Origin: Flavobacterium petrolei
GTDB lineage: Bacteria; Bacteroidota; Bacteroidia; Flavobacteriales; Flavobacteriaceae
Length of the DNA: 64,000 nt
Direction of reading: 5' to 3'
Assembly (NCBI RefSeq): GCF_003314435.2
Contig: NZ_QNVY02000001.1
Coordinates: 1,364,001 to 1,428,000, forward strand
Shown here: piece after piece, positions 46,045 through 54,773 of the stretch
Position numbering within the stretch: the stretch's first letter is position 1
Layout: the number at the start of each line of letters is the position of its first letter
Translations under genes and position numbers: made by a program
The notes under the pieces: generated by a model
What the model was told of the DNA's origin: nothing
The model's database searches: none
The model's input: the letters and a program-made list of their open reading frames with translations, nothing else

Positions 46045-46101
46045 AATTATAAATTTTAAATGTATTTGAGAACGTTAATTCACAATTTAAAATTCATAAT
46101 T
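46045..46101. repeat. AT-rich inverted repeat in the etfB-etfA spacer
   Basis: aattataaattttaaat (46045-46061) pairs with atttaaaattcataatt (46085-46101) over 16 of 17 positions. It sits inside an operon-like spacer of 83 bases. Confidence 0.55.
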
Positions 46102-46106
46102 TAAAA

Positions 46107-46853
46107 TTATATTACTTTAGCTTCGTTGTGTAATAAATTGATTAGTTCATCTAAATTGTCAGCAGCAATTAATTTTACGGCTGATTTAGGAGCTGGTTTT
46201 TCAAATTTTACTGCTTTTGTATTTACAGTAGCGTCAACTGGCTCCAGAATTGTCAATGCTTTTGTTCTTGCAGTCATAATTCCTCTCATGTTTGGAATAC
46301 GCAAGTCTTTTTCTTCTACTAATCCTTTTTGGCCACCAATGATTAACGGCAAAGTAGTAGCAACAGTTTCTTTTCCACCATCAATTTCGCGAACTGCTTT
46401 TACATTAGTTCCATCAACAGTAAGACTTGTGCAAGAATTAAGGAAGTTGTATCCTAAAATTCCGGCAATCATTCCAGGTACCATTCCACCATTGTAGTCT
46501 AAAGATTCTTTTCCAGCGATAATTACATCGTATGCTCCGTTTTTGATTACTTCAGCAAGTTGTTTGGCTACAAAAAATCCATCAGTAGGATTAGCGTTCA
46601 CACGAATTGCTTCGTTAGCGCCTATTGCTAATGCTTTTCTTAAAGTAGGTTCTGTTTCTGGTCCTCCAACATTTACAACAGTTACTGTTGCGCCTTGTTG
46701 TTCTTGGAACCAAATGGCACGGGTTAAACCAAATTCATCATTAGGATTGATTACATATTGTACTCCATTGGTGTCAAATTCAGAATCACCGTTGACAAAG
46801 TTAATTTTTGAAGTAGTATCAGGAACGTGACTGATGCAAACTAATATTTTCAT
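46107..46853 (-). CDS. etfB: Electron transfer flavoprotein subunit beta
   Basis: The protein has 248 residues. EtfB signatures include KILVCISHVPDTTSKI, VINPNDEFGLTRAI and the AMP-binding DVIIAGKESLDYNGG. A -7-like box (TAAATTTG, minus strand 46894-46887) lies 34 bases upstream. It is divergent from pdhB. Confidence 0.96.
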   Translation of the reverse strand: MKILVCISHVPDTTSKINFVNGDSEFDTNGVQYVINPNDEFGLTRAIWFQEQQGATVTVVNVGGPETEPTLRKALAIGANEAIRVNANPTDGFFVAKQLAEVIKNGAYDVIIAGKESLDYNGGMVPGMIAGILGYNFLNSCTSLTVDGTNVKAVREIDGGKETVATTLPLIIGGQKGLVEEKDLRIPNMRGIMTARTKALTILEPVDATVNTKAVKFEKPAPKSAVKLIAADNLDELINLLHNEAKVI

Positions 46854-46956
46854 ACTTATATATTTAATTATTCGTAATTTCTTTTACAAATTTAAAATAT
46901 TAATTCGAATAATATACTATGCACGCATAATATTTTTTGTTACTATTTCGATTTCG

Positions 46957-47034
46957 TAGCCCGGATAGCAGCGGCATCCTTCCTGTGGCTCCTTTAGCCA
47001 CAGGAAGATACAGCGGAGAGCCGGAAACAGCTCC
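46957..47034 (+). repeat. G+C-rich structured element, copy 1
   Basis: In an AT-rich gap this 78-base segment is strikingly G+C rich. It begins tagcccggat and ends agccggaaacagctcc. The centre is a perfect 12-bp hairpin (cttcctgtggct/agccacaggaag, 46979-46990 and 46996-47007) closed by atc/gat. A second, diverged copy lies at 50737-50863 on the other strand. It has no T run and no open frame. It lies between the divergent etfB and pdhB genes. Confidence 0.65.
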
Positions 47035-47102
47035 TGAAAATTATCGTAGTAAATCCTGAATTAATTTAGCGTGATTTATGCTTTTAAGTGATATAAAATA
47101 TT

Positions 47103-47110
47103 TATTTTTG
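47103..47110 (+). promoter_or_regulatory. -7 promoter box upstream of pdhB
   Basis: TATTTTTG followed by C matches TAnnTTTG and lies 33 bases before the pdhB ATG. The -33 region lacks a clear TTG. Confidence 0.42.
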
Positions 47111-47143
47111 CTTTTCGAAAAATAGACACATACAACATATAAT

Positions 47144-48124
47144 ATGAGAACGATACAATTTAGAGAGGCCATTTGCGAAGCGATGAGTGAAGAAATGCGT
47201 CACGATGAGTCCATATACTTAATGGGTGAAGAAGTTGCAGAATATAATGGTGCTTACAAAGCATCTAAAGGAATGCTTGCTGAATTTGGCGAGAAAAGAG
47301 TTATTGATACTCCTATCGCTGAGCTTGGTTTTACTGGTATTGCAGTAGGATCAGCTATGAACGGATGCAGACCGATTGTGGAATACATGACATTCAATTT
47401 TTGTTTAGTTGGGATTGACCAAATTATAAATAATGCTGCCAAAATGCGTCAGATGACTGGTGGACAATTTAATGTGCCTATCGTTTTTCGTGGTCCAACA
47501 GCTTCGGCAGGACAATTAGGAGCGACACACTCACAAGCATTAGAAAACTGGTTTGCGAATACTCCGGGTCTTAAAGTAGTAGTTCCATCTACGGTTTATG
47601 ATGCTAAAGGTTTGTTGAAAGCGGCTATTCGTGATAACGATCCTGTGATTTTCATGGAATCAGAACAAATGTATGGCGATAAAGGAGAAGTTCCAGATGG
47701 TGAATATGTAATTCCGTTAGGAGTTGCGGATATCAAACGAGAAGGTACGGATGTAACGATTGTTTCTTTCGGAAAAATTATCAAAGAAGCACATATTGCT
47801 GCTGACGAATTAGCCAAAGAAGGAATTTCTTGTGAAATTATCGATTTGAGAACCGTGCGTCCTATGGATTATGAGACGATTTTAAAATCGGTTAAAAAAA
47901 CAAACAGATTAGTGGTTCTTGAAGAAGCTTGGCCTTTTGCAAGTGTTGCTTCTGAAATCACCTATATTGTTCAAGAACGTGCTTTTGATTTTCTTGATGC
48001 TCCAATTCAACGTATCACAACGGCAGATACGCCTGCGCCTTATTCTCCGGTTTTATTGAAAGAATGGTTACCAAATGCTGGTGACGTAGTAAAAGCGGTT
48101 AAAAAAGTAATGTATAAAAAATAG
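47144..48124 (+). CDS. pdhB: Pyruvate dehydrogenase E1 component, beta subunit
   Basis: The protein has 326 residues. It has MGEEVAEYNGAYKASKGML, DTPIAELGFTGIAVGSAMNG, RGPTASAGQLGATHSQALE and the transketolase C-domain PMDYETILKSVKKTNRLVVLEEAWPF. It forms the E1 decarboxylase with a separate alpha subunit, which is not in this window. A branched-chain dehydrogenase beta subunit is less likely given these motifs. Confidence 0.93.
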   Translation: MRTIQFREAICEAMSEEMRHDESIYLMGEEVAEYNGAYKASKGMLAEFGEKRVIDTPIAELGFTGIAVGSAMNGCRPIVEYMTFNFCLVGIDQIINNAAKMRQMTGGQFNVPIVFRGPTASAGQLGATHSQALENWFANTPGLKVVVPSTVYDAKGLLKAAIRDNDPVIFMESEQMYGDKGEVPDGEYVIPLGVADIKREGTDVTIVSFGKIIKEAHIAADELAKEGISCEIIDLRTVRPMDYETILKSVKKTNRLVVLEEAWPFASVASEITYIVQERAFDFLDAPIQRITTADTPAPYSPVLLKEWLPNAGDVVKAVKKVMYKK

Positions 48125-48142
48125 ATCAATTAGATTGCTAGG

Positions 48143-48191
48143 CTTCTTGGATTGTAAGATTTCAATCTCAGAACGCTCACAATCTAAGAAG
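48143..48191 (+). repeat. Inverted repeat downstream of pdhB
   Basis: cttcttggattgt (48143-48155) pairs with acaatctaagaag (48179-48191) over 12 of 13 positions, with an inner gatt/aatc. It lies 18 bases after the pdhB stop and just before the terminator. Confidence 0.45.
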
Positions 48192-48203
48192 TCTAAACTT
48201 AAT

Positions 48204-48242
48204 AACTTCATCAATTATTTAATTTGATGAAGTTTTTTTTTT
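48204..48242 (+). terminator. Terminator of pdhB
   Basis: An 11-bp stem (aacttcatcaa/ttgatgaagtt) with a 9-base loop is followed by ten T. It ends only 8 bases before the start of the next gene. Confidence 0.85.
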
Positions 48243-48250
48243 GAATGATT

Positions 48251-50737
48251 ATGAAAAAGAATTTCTTGTTTTCCCTGCTTTTGTTGTTGGTATCAGCAAC
48301 TGCTGTTTTTGCGCAAACAAAAGTGAGTGGTGTTGTGGTGGATAAATTGAATCAGCCGATTCCCTTTGCGAATGTCGTTTTCAAGAATTCAAGTGAAGGA
48401 ATTGTTGCTAATGAAGACGGTAAATTTTATCTGGAATCTACTAAAACGTATTCAGTATTGTTGATCTCATCTGTTGGGTTTTCTGAAAAAGAAATTACGT
48501 TAGAAAAATTAGTCAATTACAATTTAAAAATTCAGCTAAACGAAGCGGAGAGTTTAAATGAAGTTGTAATCTTTACCGGAAAAACGTCTAAAAAAAATAA
48601 TCCGGCGTTGGATATTCTTCGAAAAATCTGGGAAAGAAAACGTCAAAACGGGTTGTATTTGTTTGACCAATACCAAATGGAGAAATATGAGAAAATAGAA
48701 TTTGACATGAATTCTATTGATAGTGCTTTCATGAAAAGTAAACTTTTCAAAGGGATGGAGTTTATCTTTAATCAAATGGATACTTCAAAAATCACGGGTA
48801 AAACCTATTTGCCCATTTTTGTAAACGAAACACTGAATGATGTTTACGGAGACAATAAATTGAAGAAATTAAAAGAGAAAATTAAAGCCAGTAAAACTTC
48901 TGGATTTAATGGAAATCAACAGATTTTGACATTTGTGAAAGATTTGTATTCCAATTACGATATCTACAATAATTACTTAACCTTTTTTGATAAAAGTTTC
49001 ACCAGTCCGTTATCTAAAACTGGGATTGATGTTTACAATTATGTATTGAAAGACAGTGCTTATATTGATGATAAATGGTGTTTTAATATTGTTTTCTATC
49101 CAAGGCGCAAAAACGAATTGACTTTTAAAGGAGATTTTTGGGTCAATGATTCCACATTTGCCATCAAGAAAATCAATATGGCGGTGACCAAAAGTGCTAA
49201 TATCAACTGGGTAAAAGACATTTATTTAGAGCAGGAATTTGAGGTGGTCAGCGATTCAGTTTTCTTATTGACAAAGGATTATTTGATGTCCGATTTTGCT
49301 TTAAACAAAAAAGAAAAATCAAAAGGCGTTTACGGAAAACGAACTACTTACTATAGGAATCATCAGTTCAATAATGAAAAACCAGTTGCTTTTTATAAAG
49401 ATGAGGTCAATTATATGGATGCCGATGTCTATAATAAATCAGATGAATATTGGGACGAAAACCGGTTTGAGAATTTGACCAAAGACGAATTAGGGGTATA
49501 TAAAATGCTGGATACGTTGCAAACAGTCAAAAAGTTTAAACAAATTTATAGTACGGTTCAAGTATTGGCAAGCGGTTTTTTACAGTTTGGAAATTTTGAT
49601 TACGGTCCTATTTTCTCCACATTTGGTTATAATGAAGTAGAAGGTGTTCGATTGCGAGCTGGAGGACGAACGTATTTTGGTACCAACGACAGTTGGCGTA
49701 TACAAGGTTATACAGCGTATGGATTTAAGGATGACAAATTCAAATATGGTTTTTCCGGAAAATGGATGGTCGATAAGAAAAAAAGAATCATTTTGTCCGG
49801 AGGAAACAGGCGTGATATAGAGCAAATAGGTGCGAGTCTGACTACGACTTACGATATTTTAGGCCGAAGTTTCGCTTCGTCTTCTGTATTTTCATCGGGG
49901 AGTAACGGGAAATTGACAAACATTAATTTAAGCAATGTTGCGGTAGAAATTGAACCTGTTAAAAATTTGATTTTCCAAACGGGAATTTCTTATCGCACAC
50001 TCGAATCTGCATCACCAACTTTCAGTCTGGATTATTACACAGATATTGCAAATGGTGTTACAAAAAGCGATGTGAAACAATCAGAAGTTAATTTTCAGGT
50101 TGAATACACTCCTAAAAGAAAAACAATTGGATTTGCTGTTGAAAGAGAAAATGTAGACAGTCCGTACAGTCGCTTTTTTGTTAATTACAGTCATGGTTTT
50201 AAAGGATTATTGGATAGTGATTTCAAATATGATAAATTACAGTTGTACTACAAACAACCCATTATTATAGGACCTTTAGGGAGAACTAATATCATCATGG
50301 AAGTGGGAAAAACTTTTGGAACCGTTCCTTTGGGACTCATGAGCGTGATCCCGGGAAATCAAACTTTTTTCATACTTGAAAATACCTTTAGTAACCTTAA
50401 TTTTTATGAATTTGTTGCAGACCAATATGCTACTTTGCAGTGGAATCACAATTTCAACGGCCGGTTATTCTCTAGAATTCCGTTTATGCGCAAACTCAAT
50501 TGGAGAGAAATTGTATCTGTAAAAGGGGTTTATGGTAGTATTTCTGATGAAAACAGAGCGATTAATGCCTCAGGATTGGTGTACAATGCACCGGAAAAAG
50601 GCTATTGGGAATACAGCGCCGGAATTGGGAATATCTTCAAAGTATTCCGTATCGATTTTGCTTGGCGAGGGAACTATCTCAATGTGCCGGAAACGAATCG
50701 TTTTACAGTAAAAGGATCGTTCGGGTTTAATTTTTAG
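48251..50737 (+). CDS. DUF5686/CarboxypepD_reg outer-membrane protein
   Basis: The protein has 828 residues with a signal peptide (ending at VFAQ). A CarboxypepD_reg-like beta-sandwich (about 23-105; KVSGVVVDKLNQPIPFANVVF) is followed by a long DUF5686 region that ends as an outer-membrane barrel with a Phe C-terminus. This family is common in Bacteroidota and its function is unknown. Another ATG lies two codons upstream (48245). No promoter is visible between the pdhB terminator and the start. Confidence 0.85.
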   Translation: MKKNFLFSLLLLLVSATAVFAQTKVSGVVVDKLNQPIPFANVVFKNSSEGIVANEDGKFYLESTKTYSVLLISSVGFSEKEITLEKLVNYNLKIQLNEAESLNEVVIFTGKTSKKNNPALDILRKIWERKRQNGLYLFDQYQMEKYEKIEFDMNSIDSAFMKSKLFKGMEFIFNQMDTSKITGKTYLPIFVNETLNDVYGDNKLKKLKEKIKASKTSGFNGNQQILTFVKDLYSNYDIYNNYLTFFDKSFTSPLSKTGIDVYNYVLKDSAYIDDKWCFNIVFYPRRKNELTFKGDFWVNDSTFAIKKINMAVTKSANINWVKDIYLEQEFEVVSDSVFLLTKDYLMSDFALNKKEKSKGVYGKRTTYYRNHQFNNEKPVAFYKDEVNYMDADVYNKSDEYWDENRFENLTKDELGVYKMLDTLQTVKKFKQIYSTVQVLASGFLQFGNFDYGPIFSTFGYNEVEGVRLRAGGRTYFGTNDSWRIQGYTAYGFKDDKFKYGFSGKWMVDKKKRIILSGGNRRDIEQIGASLTTTYDILGRSFASSSVFSSGSNGKLTNINLSNVAVEIEPVKNLIFQTGISYRTLESASPTFSLDYYTDIANGVTKSDVKQSEVNFQVEYTPKRKTIGFAVERENVDSPYSRFFVNYSHGFKGLLDSDFKYDKLQLYYKQPIIIGPLGRTNIIMEVGKTFGTVPLGLMSVIPGNQTFFILENTFSNLNFYEFVADQYATLQWNHNFNGRLFSRIPFMRKLNWREIVSVKGVYGSISDENRAINASGLVYNAPEKGYWEYSAGIGNIFKVFRIDFAWRGNYLNVPETNRFTVKGSFGFNF

Positions 50738-50863
50738 GAGCTATTCCGGCTATTCGTTACAATCTTTTATCCCGTTAAAAAACGAGATGAAAGGATTTTC
50801 ATTTCAAACGAAGTTCACTAAACTCCTATTAAAAATAGATGTTAAGTGAAGTAATCCGGGCTA
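50737..50863 (-). repeat. G+C-rich structured element, copy 2 (extended)
   Basis: Read on the minus strand it begins TAGCCCGGATT and ends AGCCGGAATAGCTCC, matching the ends of copy 1. The inner hairpin keeps ATCCTT and AAGAT around a different stem (ATCTCGTT/AACGGGAT, one G-T pair). The 5' arm holds an extra hairpin of about 37 bases (TTCACT/AGTGAA with CTATT/AATAG). It overlaps the last base of the DUF5686 stop codon and fills the gap to the glycosylase gene. Confidence 0.6.
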
Positions 50864-50878
50864 AAAAAACATCAGATT

Positions 50879-51481
50879 ATGCAAGAAGCAATCGATTATC
50901 TTTTAGAAAAAGATGCCATTTTCAAGTCAATCATTGAAGAATACGGAATGCCAACTATTCCCAAAAGACCACAAGGTTTCGAGACTTTGGTATTATTGAT
51001 TTTGGAACAACAAGTTTCTATTGATTCGGCGAAAGCGACTTTTTTAAAAATAAAAACTACTTTAAAATCGGTAGTACCCGAAATTCTTCTTCATGTATCG
51101 GATGCCGAATATAGGAATCTTGGCGTAAGCCGTCAAAAAACGTCCTATATAAAAGCTTTGGCGACAGCCATATTAAATAAAGTTTTAGATTTAGAAACTT
51201 TGCCAAACAAAACGGCTCAGCAAGTGCGCGAAGAACTGATCAAAATCAAAGGAATAGGCAACTGGACTATCGATATTTATTTGATGTTTTGCTTGCAAGC
51301 ACCGGATTTATTGCCTTTGGGAGATATAGCAGTGGTAAATACCATCAAGGAATTGCTGGATATTCATGATAAAGACGAGATGGAAATTCATGCAAAAAAA
51401 TGGAGTCCGTATCGTTCCTTTGCAACTTATCTTTTGTGGCATCATTATTTAAAGAAACGAAATAGAACAGTGGTTTACTAA
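50879..51481 (+). CDS. HhH-GPD DNA glycosylase, AlkA-like
   Basis: The protein has 200 residues. The helix-hairpin-helix motif KIKGIGNWTIDIYLMF is followed by the catalytic Asp in LLPLGDIAVV. The N-terminal ERPQGFETLVLLILEQQVS-like region (here KRPQGFETL) matches 3-methyladenine glycosylase II proteins without the AlkA N-terminal domain. It removes alkylated bases in base-excision repair. The exact lesion range is not predictable. Confidence 0.87.
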   Translation: MQEAIDYLLEKDAIFKSIIEEYGMPTIPKRPQGFETLVLLILEQQVSIDSAKATFLKIKTTLKSVVPEILLHVSDAEYRNLGVSRQKTSYIKALATAILNKVLDLETLPNKTAQQVREELIKIKGIGNWTIDIYLMFCLQAPDLLPLGDIAVVNTIKELLDIHDKDEMEIHAKKWSPYRSFATYLLWHHYLKKRNRTVVY

Positions 51482-51527
51482 AGTACTCACCCTTAAAATT
51501 TAATCAAGAGATAACATGAATTTTTTA

Positions 51528-51557
51528 TTGTGAAAAGGGATACTTTCCTTACTTTTG
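51528..51557 (+). promoter_or_regulatory. Promoter of ppa
   Basis: TTG at 51528-51530, 19 bases, then TACTTTTG at 51550-51557 fully match the Bacteroidetes promoter pattern. The -7 box continues as CACCC, as at tRNA-Phe and metK. The ppa ATG is 31 bases after the -7 box. Confidence 0.75.
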
Positions 51558-51588
51558 CACCCATAAATATAGAAAAGAAAAAACTAAA

Positions 51589-52119
51589 ATGACTGCAGAC
51601 AAATTAACAACTTTCGATGTCTTAATCGAAATACCAAGAGGAAGTAGAAATAAATACGAATATGATTTCGAAATAAAAAGAATGCGTTTTGACAGAATGT
51701 TATTTTCTTCAATGATGTATCCTGCTGATTATGGATTTATTCCGGAAACATTAGCCTTAGACGGAGATCCATTAGATGTTTTGGTTTTGGTAAATGAACC
51801 AACTTTTCCTGGATGTGTAATGGAAGTAAAACCAATCGGTGTTTTCCACATGGCAGATGATAAAGGTCCAGATGAAAAAGTAATTTGTGTGCCGGTTTCA
51901 GATCCAATCTGGAACTCTCTAAACGATTTGTCAGACATGAATCCACATTTACTAAAAGAAATCGAACATTTCTTTCAGGTTTATAAAGATCTTGAAAACA
52001 AAACAGTAGATGTTGGTGGTTGGGGCGATGTGAATGAAGCGTATGCCATTATCAAAGAATGTACAAAGCGTTTTAATGATATTGAAAACAAACCAGAAGG
52101 ATTATTTAGTATTAAATAA
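51589..52119 (+). CDS. ppa: Soluble inorganic pyrophosphatase (family I)
   Basis: The protein has 176 residues. It has the family I signature DGDPLDVLVL with metal-binding Asp residues, YPADYGFIPET, and the N-terminal IPRGSRNKYEYD. It hydrolyses pyrophosphate from biosynthesis. Its own promoter and terminator separate it from hppA, the membrane enzyme with the same substrate, which lies 111 bases downstream. Confidence 0.96.
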   Translation: MTADKLTTFDVLIEIPRGSRNKYEYDFEIKRMRFDRMLFSSMMYPADYGFIPETLALDGDPLDVLVLVNEPTFPGCVMEVKPIGVFHMADDKGPDEKVICVPVSDPIWNSLNDLSDMNPHLLKEIEHFFQVYKDLENKTVDVGGWGDVNEAYAIIKECTKRFNDIENKPEGLFSIK

Positions 52120-52140
52120 TTTTACATCATAATTTTTACA

Positions 52141-52176
52141 AAAAAAGCAATATTCTGTTAAGAGTATTGCTTTTTT
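52141..52176 (+). terminator. Terminator of ppa
   Basis: A 12-bp stem (aaaaaagcaata/tattgctttttt) with a 12-base loop and T run lies 21 bases after the stop. Confidence 0.82.
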
Positions 52177-52230
52177 GTTTAAATTCGTTTTGTTACACTA
52201 TTAATTTTAACCAAAAACCAAACCAAAATT

Positions 52231-54690
52231 ATGAATACAATAATGATTTATTTGCCAATAGCCATGGCATTTATTGGACTGGCATTTATGTTTACAAAGC
52301 GTGCATGGGTTTTAAAACAAGATCCCGGTGACGGCAAGATGAAAGAGATTTCAGATTATATTTATGAAGGAGCTTTGGCTTTCCTGAAAGCAGAATATAG
52401 GTTATTGACTTTCTTTGTAATTGGAGCAAGTGTTGTTTTAGCCGGAATTTCATTTGTCGTTCCTACGACACATATATTAATAGTGGTTGCTTTTATTTTT
52501 GGTGCTTTTTTCTCGGCTTTAGCGGGGAACATGGGGATGAAAATAGCAACAAAAACAAATGTTAGAACTACGCAGGCTGCACGTACGAGTTTGCCGCAAG
52601 CACTCAAAGTTTCTTTTGGCGGTGGAACCGTCATGGGATTAGGAGTTGCGGGTCTAGCCGTTCTAGGATTGACCACTTTTTTTATTTTCTTCTTCCACTT
52701 TTTTATGAATGGAGTTTGGACTTCAACAGAAGATATGACTATTGTATTAGAAACATTAGCTGGATTTTCTCTTGGAGCAGAATCTATTGCTTTGTTTGCC
52801 AGAGTTGGAGGTGGGATTTATACCAAAGCTGCCGATGTTGGTGCTGATTTAGTTGGAAAAATAGAAGCAGGAATTCCTGAGGATGATCCTCGTAATCCGG
52901 CTACAATTGCGGATAATGTAGGTGATAATGTGGGTGATGTTGCCGGAATGGGTGCCGATTTATTTGGTTCTTATGTAGCGACAGTTTTAGCAGCGATGGT
53001 TCTTGGTAATTATGTTATCAAAGATATGGGTGGAAATATTCAAGATGCTTTTGGCGGAATAGGGCCAATATTATTACCAATGGCAATTGCAGGTTTTGGG
53101 ATTTTATTTTCGATTATCGGAACGATGGTTGTGAAAATTACAGATGATAGTGCAAAAGAAGCGCAAGTGCAAAGCGCTTTGAATAGGGGAAACTGGCTTT
53201 CAATAGGATTAACTCTTATTGCCTGTTATTTTTTAGTACAATACATGTTGCCGGAAACCATGAAAATGGATTTCTTTGGTGAAGGGACTAAAGAAATTTC
53301 ATCGATGCGTGTTTTTTATGCTACGATTGTTGGATTAGTAGTTGGAGCTGTTATTTCATCGGTTACGGAGTATTACACAGGATTAGGTACAAAACCAGTT
53401 ATGGCCATTGTACAAAAATCTTCAACTGGAGCAGGAACAAATGTAATTGCAGGTTTGGCTACGGGAATGATTTCTACGTTTCCAACTGTACTTTTATTTG
53501 CAGCAGCAATCTGGTGTTCTTATGCTTTAGCAGGATTTTATGGTGTTGCTTTGGCTGCTTCAGCGATGATGGCAACAACAGCAATGCAATTGGCAATCGA
53601 TGCTTTTGGGCCAATATCGGATAACGCAGGAGGAATTGCAGAAATGAGCGAATTACCAAAAGAAGTTCGTACCCGTACCGATATTTTAGATTCAGTAGGA
53701 AATACAACTGCAGCAACCGGAAAAGGATTTGCAATCGCCTCGGCGGCATTAACTTCTTTGGCATTATTCGCAGCTTATGTAACGTTTACGGGAATTGACG
53801 GAATTAATATTTTCAAAGCACCAGTTTTAGCGATGTTATTTGTGGGCGGAATGATACCGGTAGTTTTCTCGGCCTTGGCCATGAATTCTGTTGGAAAAGC
53901 AGCGATGGATATGGTGTATGAAGTACGCCGCCAGTTTAGGGAAATTCCTGGAATTATGGAAGGAACAGGAAAACCGGAATATGCAAAATGTGTCGATATT
54001 TCTACCAAAGCCGCTTTGCGCGAAATGATGTTGCCAGGAATTTTGACTATTGGTTTCCCAATCGCGATTGTTCTTTTGGGCAAATTAGTATATTCAGATA
54101 ATAACCAATTAATTGCAGAAATGTTAGGAGGGTATATGGCTGGAGTTACTGTTTCTGGTGTGCTTTGGGCTGTTTTCCAAAACAATGCCGGAGGTGCTTG
54201 GGACAACGCCAAAAAATCTTTTGAAGCAGGAGTGATGATTAATGGTGAAATGACATATAAAGGTTCTGATGCGCATAAAGCGGCCGTTACCGGAGATACT
54301 GTTGGAGATCCGTTCAAAGATACTTCTGGACCATCAATGAATATTTTGATTAAATTGACGTGTTTGATAGGTCTTGTAATTGCCCCTATTTTAGGAAATG
54401 GAAGTCATACAATTTCTGATACAGCTAGTTGTTGTGTTGCTTCAGGAAAATGCACCTCGATGTCAGCGGAGGAATGTAAAGCAAAGGGTTGTACAAATAA
54501 AACTTGTGAACATATGAATGCAGCTGCAATGCCAAATCATATGATGTCTAAAGAAGTTTCTATTGAAAAAACTAATGTTGACGGAAAAGTAAAAGCCACC
54601 ATTAAAACAAATATTAATGGGAAAGTTACTGTTCAAAATTTTGAAGGAACCGATAAAGAAGTTCAGGCAAAAATTGATAATCTGAATTAA
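52231..54690 (+). CDS. hppA: Membrane-bound ion-pumping pyrophosphatase with Cys-rich C-terminal tail
   Basis: The protein has 819 residues and about 16 helices. The pyrophosphate site is clear (DVGADLVGKIEAGIPEDDPRNPATIADNVGDNVGD, here described by its first and last motifs DVGADLVGK and DNVGDNVGD). The segment GNTTAATGKG has Ala at the position that marks potassium-dependent members. It pumps Na+ or H+ out using pyrophosphate. The membrane core ends near residue 723. A 96-residue extension follows with six Cys at 734, 735, 741, 749, 754 and 759, then a beta-rich end (KVKATIKTNINGKVTVQNFEG). Confidence 0.95.
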   Translation: MNTIMIYLPIAMAFIGLAFMFTKRAWVLKQDPGDGKMKEISDYIYEGALAFLKAEYRLLTFFVIGASVVLAGISFVVPTTHILIVVAFIFGAFFSALAGNMGMKIATKTNVRTTQAARTSLPQALKVSFGGGTVMGLGVAGLAVLGLTTFFIFFFHFFMNGVWTSTEDMTIVLETLAGFSLGAESIALFARVGGGIYTKAADVGADLVGKIEAGIPEDDPRNPATIADNVGDNVGDVAGMGADLFGSYVATVLAAMVLGNYVIKDMGGNIQDAFGGIGPILLPMAIAGFGILFSIIGTMVVKITDDSAKEAQVQSALNRGNWLSIGLTLIACYFLVQYMLPETMKMDFFGEGTKEISSMRVFYATIVGLVVGAVISSVTEYYTGLGTKPVMAIVQKSSTGAGTNVIAGLATGMISTFPTVLLFAAAIWCSYALAGFYGVALAASAMMATTAMQLAIDAFGPISDNAGGIAEMSELPKEVRTRTDILDSVGNTTAATGKGFAIASAALTSLALFAAYVTFTGIDGINIFKAPVLAMLFVGGMIPVVFSALAMNSVGKAAMDMVYEVRRQFREIPGIMEGTGKPEYAKCVDISTKAALREMMLPGILTIGFPIAIVLLGKLVYSDNNQLIAEMLGGYMAGVTVSGVLWAVFQNNAGGAWDNAKKSFEAGVMINGEMTYKGSDAHKAAVTGDTVGDPFKDTSGPSMNILIKLTCLIGLVIAPILGNGSHTISDTASCCVASGKCTSMSAEECKAKGCTNKTCEHMNAAAMPNHMMSKEVSIEKTNVDGKVKATIKTNINGKVTVQNFEGTDKEVQAKIDNLN

Positions 54691-54708
54691 TTAAAAGTTT
54701 TGTAAATA

Positions 54709-54738
54709 AAAAATGCCTCGCAATTGTGAGGCATTTTT
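54709..54738. terminator. Terminator between hppA and the deoxynucleoside kinase gene
   Basis: An 11-bp stem (aaaaatgcctc/gaggcattttt) with an 8-base loop lies between convergent genes. Confidence 0.85.
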
Positions 54739-54773
54739 CTTTACGAAAATCTGTAGTAATTTGTGAAATCTGT

